Notes: generated by a model from the letters alone, not told the origin. A stretch of 5,124 bases of DNA from Bryobacterales bacterium (GCA_030838885.1 JAUZEU010000596.1:1-5124); one strand, 5' to 3'. Shown: positions 1-5,124, counted from the first letter of the stretch. Numbers and translations are program-made.

Positions 1-1
1 T

Positions 2-934
2 CCGGTCGGCCGGCCGATCGGAAACTTCCTCTTCCTGGGCCCAACGGGCTCTGGAAAAACCCGTGTGGTGGAGGCCACCGCCGAATCCCTGCTGCAGAAC
101 TCTCGTGCAGTAATCAAAATCGATTGCGCGGAGTTTCAACACAGCCACGAAATCGCGAAGCTGGTCGGGTCCCCTCCGGGATATCTGGGCCATCGTGAGA
201 CGCACGCTCTGTTGTCGCAGGAAGCGCTGAATCAGCATCACACACCAAAAGTCAGGCTAAGCCTGGTGCTCTTCGATGAAATCGAAAAGGCATCCGACTC
301 GCTGTGGAACCTTCTGCTGGGCATCCTGGATAAAGCAACTTTGACGTTGGGCGACAATCGCAAGGTCGACTTCTCAGCGGCGATGGTGTTTCTCACCAGC
401 AATCTCGGCGCGACCGAAATGAACTCTCTGCTGTATCCGCGGCTTGGGTTCCACGCTCATTCACCGAATGACACCGCTGGCAGTGCGAAACTCGGAGCGC
501 GGATCTCGGATGCGGGCATCGCGGCCGCTCGTCGCAAGTTCACTCCGGAGTTTATCAACCGTCTGGACAACATCGTCGTTTTCAAATCCCTCGGTAAAGA
601 GGAACTGCGCAGGATAGTCGATATTGAGCTGGCAATGGTGCAACAGCGTATCCAGTCCGGGGGCGCAAACAAGCCGTTCCTGGTAAATGTCACCGATACC
701 GCCAGAGAGTTTTTGCTGATGGAAGGCACCGATTTCAGGTACGGCGCGCGGCATTTGAAGCGTGCGATCGAGCGCCTGCTCGTAGAACCTCTGTCGAACC
801 TGCTGGCCAGTGGCCAGATTCACCAGGGAGATTGCATCTGGGTAAGCCACATCAACGGGTCGGCTGCTCTGATATTTGGCCGTGAACCAGAAGCCGTGCA
901 AGCGTGGAGGGTACTGGCAGGTCGCGCTGCATAA
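2..934 (+). CDS. Clp/Hsp100-type AAA+ ATPase, C-terminal part (5' end outside window)
   Basis: This is an ATP-driven protein unfoldase or remodelling module of the ClpA/ClpB/ClpC type. The frame is open from base 2, so the gene begins upstream; 310 residues are visible. In order they show Walker A GPTGSGKT (visible residues 13-20), an aromatic pore loop PPGYLG (58-63), Walker B LVLFDEIEKA (88-97), sensor 1 TSNLG (132-136), an LGF tripeptide (148-150), the FTPEFINRLD segment with a likely arginine finger R187, and sensor 2 YGARHLKRAIE (247-257) followed by the C-terminal small domain. This is the D2-type AAA_2 plus ClpB_D2-small layout, complete to its stop. A GTG at 65 could be mistaken for a start, but it lies behind Walker A, so it is internal. 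Whether the whole protein has one or two ATPase rings cannot be seen. A STAS gene and a sigma54 activator follow on the same strand. Family is certain; partner and substrate are unknown. Confidence 0.93.
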   Translation, partial: PVGRPIGNFLFLGPTGSGKTRVVEATAESLLQNSRAVIKIDCAEFQHSHEIAKLVGSPPGYLGHRETHALLSQEALNQHHTPKVRLSLVLFDEIEKASDSLWNLLLGILDKATLTLGDNRKVDFSAAMVFLTSNLGATEMNSLLYPRLGFHAHSPNDTAGSAKLGARISDAGIAAARRKFTPEFINRLDNIVVFKSLGKEELRRIVDIELAMVQQRIQSGGANKPFLVNVTDTAREFLLMEGTDFRYGARHLKRAIERLLVEPLSNLLASGQIHQGDCIWVSHINGSAALIFGREPEAVQAWRVLAGRAA

Positions 935-984
935 AGCGTTGAAGGGGATCGCACCGGTTAGACTGGCATCGCAAGTGTAAATGG

Positions 985-1008
985 CAGGAATCTCTTTCCT
1001 GAGAGGAT
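985..1008 (+). promoter_or_regulatory. Shine-Dalgarno site of the STAS gene inside two alternative small hairpins
   Basis: GAGAGG at 1001-1006 lies five bases before the ATG at 1012 and fixes that start. Just upstream, CAGGAA (985-990) can pair with TTCCTG (996-1001) as a six-base stem. Alternatively, CTCT (992-995) can pair with AGAG (1002-1005), which would hide the ribosome site. The two pairings exclude each other. The ribosome site is well supported; a regulatory role for the hairpins is only inference, since such short stems also arise by chance. Confidence 0.5.
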
Positions 1009-1011
1009 AGA

Positions 1012-1275
1012 ATGCTGAGAATTCAAAGGTCAGAAAACGGGGAAGTGATCTTTACGCTGAGCGGCCAACTGGACGAAGAACCTATAGTCGAGCTGGAAAC
1101 ACTGATTGACTCGGAAGCAAACGGGCGCCATATAGTCCTGGACCTGAAAGACCTGACGCTGGCGAATGAATATGCTGTCACCTTCCTTGAGCACTGCGAA
1201 TCAAACAACATCACACTTGAGAATTGTCCACCGTACATCCGCGAGTGGATCAAGAGACAACGGCTAGGAAGTTAA
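1012..1275 (+). CDS. Small STAS-fold protein (anti-sigma-antagonist-like)
   Basis: This 87-residue soluble protein has the STAS (SpoIIAA-like) pattern. A first strand reads EVIFTLSGQLDE (11-22), a helix follows (about 24-36), then the strand HIVLDLKDLTL (40-50), a second helix NEYAVTFLEHCE (52-63), and a closing NCPPYIREWIKRQR (71-84). No signal peptide or membrane segment is seen. Canonical antagonists have an Asp-Ser-Ser after the second strand, where Ser is phosphorylated; here the aligned residues are N52-E53-Y54, so the usual switch residue is absent. The start is fixed by GAGAGG five bases upstream. The gene lies 77 bases after the ATPase and 21 bases before the sigma54 activator, which suggests co-transcription with the activator and a role in protein-protein control of it. 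The fold call is good; the partner is inferred from position only. Confidence 0.8.
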   Translation: MLRIQRSENGEVIFTLSGQLDEEPIVELETLIDSEANGRHIVLDLKDLTLANEYAVTFLEHCESNNITLENCPPYIREWIKRQRLGS

Positions 1276-1283
1276 CACTACGG

Positions 1284-1289
1284 AAGGAG
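1284..1289 (+). promoter_or_regulatory. Shine-Dalgarno site of the sigma54 activator gene
   Basis: AAGGAG sits seven bases before the ATG at 1297, close to the ideal sequence and spacing. It fixes the start of the activator and shows that its N-terminal region before the ATPase domain is genuinely short. Confidence 0.75.
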
Positions 1290-1296
1290 TAACGAG

Positions 1297-2385
1297 ATGT
1301 CTGGATATACTGGCTGGGCAGCTGAACTGCCAGCCATCCACCATAACGCATCCTTTGAAAACGAGGATGTTACGCTGGCGAAAGTCGCGCTCGAAAGCGA
1401 CGGACTTTACCGCAGCGGACTACCCCGCATTGTCGGTAACAGCGACGCTCTCCGGCGCGTACTCGACATGGTACGGGTCGTGGCCCCGACCGACGCCACG
1501 GTGTTGATCAAAGGCGAAACAGGCACCGGCAAGGAACTGATTGCGGAAGCCATTCACCAGTACAGCGACCGATCGAACGGCCCTTTTGTGAAAGTGAATT
1601 GTGCCGCCATCCCTGCGGGTTTGCTGGAAAGCGAGCTGTTCGGTCACGAGCGTGGGGCCTACACCGGGGCGGTCACGCGCGGCATTGGACGTTTTGAGCG
1701 GGCCAATCGGGGCACGCTGTTTCTAGACGAGATCGGCGATCTTCCGCTGGAGTTGCAGCCCAAGATTCTTCGAGTTCTGCAGGACAAAAAGTTTGAGCGT
1801 CTGGGGGGTGCTGCCACGATTCATGCCGATGTACGCGTGATCTGCGCGACACATCAGAATCTCTTTGAGATGGTCGGCGAACGTGAATTCCGCGCCGACC
1901 TTTTCTATCGGCTCAGTGTGTTCCCCATTGAGTTGCCGCCGCTGCGTGAGCGCCCCGAAGATATCCGTTTGTTAGTCCACCATTTTGCAATCCAATACGC
2001 GGATCGCATGCGGAAGCCGATTTCAGTTGTTTCATCGGATTTCATGGCGGCTCTTGAGCGTCATTCCTGGCCGGGCAACGTGCGGGAACTGCAAAACTTA
2101 GTTGAGCGTTCGGTAATCCTCTCGACCGGTACCGTGCTGAATGGTTCCCTGCCGGAAATCCCTCGCGCGCCTAAGTCATCCGCGCCGGTCACGCTGGAAG
2201 AGGCTGAGCGTGCGCACATCCTTCAAATTCTCCTGCAAACACAGGGTGTGATCGGTGGTCCGAAAGGCGCTGCCGGCCGGCTGGGCATGCCTCGGACGAC
2301 CCTGATCGCCAAGATGAAACGGCTGGGAGTTAATCCTTATCAATACTCATCAGCGCTCGCGCGAGCAAGAGAGACGGCGGCATGA
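1297..2385 (+). CDS. Sigma54-dependent transcriptional activator (AAA+ enhancer-binding protein) with Fis-type HTH, no sensor domain
   Basis: This 362-residue cytoplasmic protein would remodel sigma54-RNA polymerase from upstream DNA sites using ATP. After about 43 residues with no recognisable domain, the sigma54-interaction AAA+ domain runs from RIVGNSDAL (44-52) to about 280. It has Walker A GETGTGKE (73-80), the sigma54-contact loop GAYTGA (120-125), Walker B LFLDEIGD (141-148), a sensor I region near ICATHQNL (182-189), likely arginine fingers in FRADLFYRL (R199, R205), and the sensor II region WPGNVREL (258-265). A Fis-type helix-turn-helix lies at about 302-345, ending in GRLGMPRTTLIAKMKRLG. 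No receiver, GAF, PAS or FHA domain precedes the ATPase, so control probably comes in trans, perhaps from the STAS protein encoded 21 bases upstream. The loop carries Tyr instead of the usual Phe of GAFTGA, a conservative change. All motifs needed for activity are present. Confidence 0.95.
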   Translation: MSGYTGWAAELPAIHHNASFENEDVTLAKVALESDGLYRSGLPRIVGNSDALRRVLDMVRVVAPTDATVLIKGETGTGKELIAEAIHQYSDRSNGPFVKVNCAAIPAGLLESELFGHERGAYTGAVTRGIGRFERANRGTLFLDEIGDLPLELQPKILRVLQDKKFERLGGAATIHADVRVICATHQNLFEMVGEREFRADLFYRLSVFPIELPPLRERPEDIRLLVHHFAIQYADRMRKPISVVSSDFMAALERHSWPGNVRELQNLVERSVILSTGTVLNGSLPEIPRAPKSSAPVTLEEAERAHILQILLQTQGVIGGPKGAAGRLGMPRTTLIAKMKRLGVNPYQYSSALARARETAA

Positions 2386-2453
2386 GCCAGAGCCGCGCGT
2401 GGGGGCGGCGCGATGTGGATCTTTTGAAGTCGCTCTCGCTGAACAGACGGTAA
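2382..2453 (+). CDS. 23-codon open frame overlapping the activator stop (possible truncated gene start)
   Basis: An ATG at 2382 overlaps the TGA of the activator as ATGA, the arrangement typical of translational coupling. The product would be a 23-residue basic peptide (starting MSQSRAWGRRDVDLL) that ends at TAA 2451-2453. No family is recognised. It may be the surviving start of a third operon gene whose remainder has decayed in the following 270 bases, since short open stretches continue in other frames. It could equally be a chance frame. The overlap is the only positive evidence. Confidence 0.22.
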   Translation: MSQSRAWGRRDVDLLKSLSLNRR

Positions 2454-2728
2454 GTTCGTTCGATACCAGCGCGATTCGAAGGTGGAGGAAATTGCATCAG
2501 GACACACGTTCAAAGGCGCGTCTTCTTCTCTACGCTCTGCCTGCTGACGCCGGTGCGCTTCCGTCCAGGGACGGAGACGAGCGCCCGAGCCTGGAGCCGA
2601 CTATGGTGACATTGTCCCCAGTGTGAATAAGCAATCGGACAGCCCAATGGTGGCGCTGCCGCCAGCCTGTTGATGCCCGTGAACTCCCAGCCGGATTCAT
2701 ACGTATCTGCCTTTTCCGAGGCAGCAGC
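2454..2728. other. Non-coding or decayed stretch between activator and protease pseudogene
   Basis: No intact gene is seen here on either strand. The three forward frames hold only broken open pieces. One frame gives a hydrophobic patch around 2519-2551 (VFFSTLCLLTP) that resembles part of a signal peptide. Another gives a protein-like run around 2593-2667 (containing ADYGDIVPSVNK). Because they are in different frames, this could be a heavily frameshifted exported-protein gene, but no family can be named. A 16-base hairpin at 2560-2575 (TCCGTC paired with GACGGA, four-base loop) has no T-tract. There is a GAGG at 2718-2721, seven bases before the ATG of the pseudogene that follows. Confidence 0.4.
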
Positions 2729-3581
2729 ATGGAATAAACCGCTGAAGTTCGCGCGAAACGGCGGGCGCTGACGTATATCGCGTTTCTGACCGTGTTCAGT
2801 GCCGCCGCTTACACCGTGTCGTTTTCGGTTCAGGCTAACTGGACGCCACTTGTGGTGATGGCTTGCGCCGGCCTGGCCGCGCTGGCCGCCAGCGCTGTCA
2901 CTGGACGGAGCTTAGCGTGTATCGGGTGGCGGCCGGGACCCGTGAAGTATCTGTTCGCAGGGTGGCTGATCCCGATCGGCTATGCTGCTGTGACGTACGG
3001 GTTGGCGTGGATCACCGGAATCGGCGCAATTCCAACGCCTCTCTTCCTGCAGCGCGCCGCGATTACACTCGGGCTGCATGACAAGTCACCAACGGAGATT
3101 GTGCTGTCTGCGTTTCGTATCTGTCGGTGATGGGCGTGGTGAACCCTGCGGCGCTGACACAGGAGATGGGCTGGCGGGGGTTCCTGGTACCTGAGCTGAA
3201 CCGATGGATGGATTCCGTCGCGCGGCTGTATCCAGTGGCATTATCCGGGAGGTATGGCATTGGCCCGCAGTGCTCGGGAGTGAGTATAACGTGGGCACAC
3301 CGGTGCCTTACGCGTTGCTGTGCCTTACCGCGATGGTGATGACGACTTCGGTTTTCTAAGCCTGGATTCGCCTGAAGTCAGGGTCCATCCGGCCTTGTGT
3401 GCTGGCGCATGCGGTGCATAATGCGATTTCCAGAAGTTTTTCGACCGGATCACGATCGAGAATTCATACGGAATACTTCACTACTGAATTCGGGATCAGA
3501 CTGGTGATGACTACGGCGCCTGTTGCAGCGTATTGCCGGAAGAAAGCAAGCGTACCGCTCACGTACGGTCACAGCTCCTGA
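2729..3581 (+). pseudogene. CPBP (CAAX/Abi-type) intramembrane glutamic protease, multiply broken
   Basis: This family consists of multi-pass membrane proteases of about 250-300 residues. The original start is probably ATG 2729, but codon 3 is TAA (2735-2737). The same frame then reads on through three membrane segments (about 2765-2824, 2849-2908 and 2948-3013) until TGA 3128-3130. At about 3111-3120 reading must shift to a second frame, which gives motif 1 as TQEMGWRGFLVPEL (3157-3198); the family has two Glu where this has Gln-Glu. At about 3247-3255 it must shift again to a third frame, giving WHWP (3255-3266), YNVGTPVPYALL, then TAA 3357-3359, then AWIRLKSGS and motif 3 HAVHN (3408-3422), ending at TGA 3579-3581. 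The shifts fit loss of one base and of about ten bases. No active protease can be made. Identity is strong because all three pieces match one family in the right order; the indel positions are approximate. Confidence 0.85.
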
Positions 3582-3679
3582 ATATTTATCTTTCCAGGTT
3601 TAAGTTACTGAGTTTATAGATAAATCCAGAATTTCTTCACATCTGCGAGCTGCAGTTTTTCCACGCGCAATGCTACTGA
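3582..3679. other. AT-rich spacer with inverted repeat ahead of the terminase genes
   Basis: The first 79 bases are about 32% G+C, against more than 60% in the terminase genes to the right. ATTTATCT (3584-3591) and AGATAAAT (3618-3625) form a perfect 8-bp inverted repeat with a 26-base spacer, a possible protein-binding site. A weak promoter candidate, TTTCCA (3591-3596) and TATAGA (3615-3620) with an 18-base spacer, matches four of six bases at each box. Transcription start and function are guesses; the composition and repeat are seen directly. Confidence 0.4.
3584..3625. repeat. 8-bp inverted repeat, 26-base spacer
   Basis: ATTTATCT at 3584-3591 is the exact reverse complement of AGATAAAT at 3618-3625. 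The arms lie in AT-rich DNA, where matches of this length are more likely by chance. The candidate -10 box at 3615-3620 overlaps the right arm, so an operator is possible. Confidence 0.35.
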
Positions 3680-4491
3680 GTGGTTGTGAATGGAAACTTT
3701 CGCAGCGAGGATTGGGAGAGGTCGCGGGAGCGCGCGGTTGCGGTTGCACCCCAGGACGTGGCGGACTTCGTGCGGACGCGGCTGGGGATGGATCTGGATC
3801 CGAAGCAGGAGGAGTTGCTGCGGACGATGGGAAACCGGGTATTACTGAACTGCACGCGGCAGTGGGGGAAATCCACGACGGCGGCTTCGGTGGCGGTTTG
3901 CCGGGCGTACAGGGTGCCGGGGAGTCTGGTGCTGGTGGCGAGCCCGACGAAGCGGCAGTCGGCGGAACTGGTAAGGAAGGCGGCGGGGTTTCTGCGGCAG
4001 TTGGGAATCAAGCCGGTGGGGGACGGGGATAACGAGACGTCACTGCAGCTTCCGAACGGGTCGAGGATTGTGGGGCTGCCGGGGACGGAGTCGACGATCC
4101 GGGGGTTTTCGAGTGTGTCACTGCTGCTGATCGACGAGGCGGCGCGGGTGACCGATGCGATGTACAAGGCGCTGCGGCCATGCTGGCGGTGGGTGGCGGG
4201 GACTTGTGGATGATGAGCACGCCGTTCGGCAGGCGCGGATTCTTCTATGAGACGTGGGCGCATGGAGGGGCGCACTGGAAGCGGGTGCGCGTGCCGGCGA
4301 CGGAGTGTCCGCGCATTCCGGCGAGCTTTCTGGAGTTCGAGCGGGCCGATATGGGAACGACGTTCGAGCAGGAGTACATGTGTGAATTCGTGGACTGCAG
4401 CTCCGGGGCGTTCGACCGGGATCTGGTGGAGGCGGCGCTGGACGAAGAGGAAGAGGCGTGGCAGCTGGAGCCGCTCTGGAAGGAGAAATAA
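3680..4491 (+). pseudogene. Phage-type terminase large subunit, ATPase half, frameshifted
   Basis: This is the DNA-packaging motor ATPase of tailed-phage terminase. The first frame (3680-4213, 177 codons) has a PKQEELLR segment (residues 41-48), Walker A TRQWGKST (59-66), a motif-Ia-like LVLVASPTKRQ (83-93) and Walker B LLLIDEAA (148-155). After the codons for ALR it loses the family pattern and stops at 4213. The continuation is in the frame starting at 4180: a MLAVGGG segment, the coupling motif STPFG (4216-4230), then an EFERADM...FEQEYMCEF segment, ending at TAA 4489-4491. A single missing base at about 4179/4180 (CC-ATG for CCN-ATG) explains it. The break separates Walker B from the coupling motif, so the first product would be inactive. 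Start is uncertain: GTG 3680 directly follows an in-frame TGA and has no good ribosome site; GTG 3686 is an alternative. A sequencing error would restore an intact gene of about 270 codons. Confidence 0.85.
4480..4485 (+). promoter_or_regulatory. Shine-Dalgarno site of the terminase nuclease gene
   Basis: AAGGAG sits six bases before ATG 4492, inside the last codons of the ATPase half. A ribosome site of this quality at the exact junction supports independent, coupled translation of the nuclease half rather than a recent chance stop codon in a single fused gene. Confidence 0.7.
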
Positions 4492-5118
4492 ATGTGCTAT
4501 CTGGGGCTGGATTTAGGGCAAAAGCACGATTATTCGGCGATCGCGATTGTGGATATGCAGGACAGGATGCGGGGGCAGCAAAGGCCGGCGAATGGACGGA
4601 TGGTGGTGCGATATCTGGAGCGGGCACCGCTGGGGACAACGTATCCGGCAGTGGTGGAACAGGTGAAGCGGCTGGTGCAGAGCCAGATGCTGCGCCAGAG
4701 ATGCGCGGTCATTGCGGACGCGACGGGAGTGGGCGCGCCGGTGGTGGATCTGCTGCGCGGGGCTCGGCTGGGGTGCGAGGTGACGGCGGTGACGATCACG
4801 GGAGGGGCGAGGGAGAGCGGCTATGCGGAAGGGCCGTCGGCGGAGGTGCGGGTGCCCAAGCAGGATCTGATTGCGGGAGTGCAGGTGCTGCTGGAGAGCG
4901 GTGAGTTGCGGATTGCGGCGCGGCTGCGTCATGCGGGGACGCTCGTGAAAGAGTTACTGGATGTGCGGGTGAGGGGTGGATTACGGGGGCGGCTGCGGAT
5001 TGGGGCGGACGGGGCCGGGGAGCATGATGATCTGGTGATTGCTTTGGCGCTGGCGATTTGGCGGGCGAAGCGGGGGACGCCGACGTTTGGGCCTATGCCG
5101 AACCGGTTGGGTTGGTAG
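4492..5118 (+). CDS. Terminase large subunit nuclease half, RNase H-fold, as a separate protein
   Basis: This 208-residue protein matches the C-terminal nuclease domain of large terminases, which cuts concatemeric phage DNA during packaging using metal ions. The first strand YLGLDLGQKHDYSAIAI (3-19) holds D7. A second acidic residue D76 is in CAVIADATGVGAP (71-83). The third acidic site is in GEHDDLVIALALAIW (176-190), with D179 and D180. These fit the three acidic positions of the RNase H-like active site, so the domain appears catalytically complete. It starts directly after the TAA of the ATPase half, in the same frame, behind AAGGAG six bases upstream. In most phages the two domains form one chain of about 450-550 residues; here ATPase and nuclease together give about 478. 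Either a natural two-gene terminase or a once-fused gene with a stop. Codons are G-rich, as in the ATPase half. Holliday-junction-resolvase-type nucleases share the fold, but the neighbour settles the call. Confidence 0.85.
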   Translation: MCYLGLDLGQKHDYSAIAIVDMQDRMRGQQRPANGRMVVRYLERAPLGTTYPAVVEQVKRLVQSQMLRQRCAVIADATGVGAPVVDLLRGARLGCEVTAVTITGGARESGYAEGPSAEVRVPKQDLIAGVQVLLESGELRIAARLRHAGTLVKELLDVRVRGGLRGRLRIGADGAGEHDDLVIALALAIWRAKRGTPTFGPMPNRLGW

Positions 5119-5124
5119 GGGGTG

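Noticed and set aside
461..901. 146-codon frame on - strand inside the Clp-type gene
   Set aside because: Antisense to a clearly conserved AAA+ coding frame; no motifs or ribosome site.
1..934. T6SS ClpV assignment, because a sigma54 activator lies nearby
   Set aside because: No other type VI secretion gene is visible, and the C-terminal part fits general ClpA/B/C modules; nothing specific to ClpV is seen.
981..1010. Nine-codon leader frame (ATG 981 to TAG 1010) one base before the STAS start
   Set aside because: No ribosome site ahead of it and no run of regulatory codons; it overlaps the STAS Shine-Dalgarno by chance.
2560..2575. GC-rich hairpin TCCGTC/GACGGA as a terminator of the operon
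   Set aside because: No T-tract follows and it lies 175 bases after the last clear stop codon.
2399..2626. 75-codon GTG frame on + strand
   Set aside because: No ribosome site, no recognisable family, skewed to Ala, Arg and Ser, and it starts at an arbitrary GTG; treated as a chance frame in decayed DNA.
3643..3660. Terminator-like CTGC-GAGCT-GCAG hairpin followed by five T
   Set aside because: Stem is only four base pairs, too weak for an intrinsic terminator.
3670..4032. 120-codon + strand frame overlapping the terminase ATPase
   Set aside because: Gly/Ala-rich shadow of the terminase in another frame; the overlapping frame carries Walker A and other motifs.
4172..4183. Programmed -1 frameshift in the terminase ATPase
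   Set aside because: The codons CTG CGG CCA TGC contain no X-XXY-YYZ slippery heptamer; a plain deletion is simpler.
3673..4275. 200-codon frame on - strand
   Set aside because: Antisense shadow in GC-rich DNA where stops are rare; Ser/Arg/Pro-rich with no domain.
4118..4639. 173-codon frame on - strand
   Set aside because: Pro/Ala/Ser-rich antisense shadow across the terminase junction; no family pattern.
1..5124. tRNA, rRNA, CRISPR array, insertion sequence
   Set aside because: Reading through both strands showed no cloverleaf, regularly spaced repeats, transposase motifs or long terminal inverted repeats.

Overview
The window looks like a piece of bacterial chromosome with moderately high GC that runs into a phage-derived segment. 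All supported genes are on the + strand. The small STAS-like protein ending in an NCPPYIREWI motif, paired with a short sigma54 activator, together with the G-rich codon style, resembles Acidobacteriota (Solibacter/Bryobacter-like). That assignment is an inference from remembered family resemblance, not from a search.

Region 1 (1-2385) is an intact-looking gene row. It starts with the 3' part of a Clp/Hsp100-type AAA+ unfoldase that is cut by the window edge. A small STAS-fold protein follows 77 bases later. A sigma54 enhancer-binding activator with no recognisable sensor domain follows after a further 21 bases. The STAS protein could be the signal input for this activator, since the activator has none of its own. 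The unfoldase carries an LGF tripeptide where ClpA, ClpC and ClpX carry their ClpP-docking loop, so this row may link protein turnover with sigma54 transcription.

Region 2 (2386-3581) is decayed sequence. The first about 340 bases hold only short open stretches, including a 23-codon frame that overlaps the activator stop codon as ATGA. The rest, 2729-3581, is a CPBP (CAAX/Abi-type) intramembrane glutamic protease pseudogene. It can be followed through all three frames and carries a stop at codon 3, two uncompensated frameshifts, an internal TAA, a compensated pair of small deletions, and a Gln in place of a motif-1 catalytic Glu.

Region 3 (3582-3679) is a very AT-rich spacer, about 32% GC over its first 79 bases, with an 8-bp inverted repeat.

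Region 4 (3680-5118) is a phage-type large terminase in two abutting genes: an ATPase half broken by a one-base frameshift, and an RNase H-fold nuclease half with its own strong Shine-Dalgarno site. Both halves lie in the same frame across the junction, separated by a single TAA directly followed by ATG. The segment has strong G-over-C skew on the + strand, unlike the genes on the left, which fits a different origin such as a prophage remnant. No small terminase subunit, portal or capsid gene is visible inside the window.
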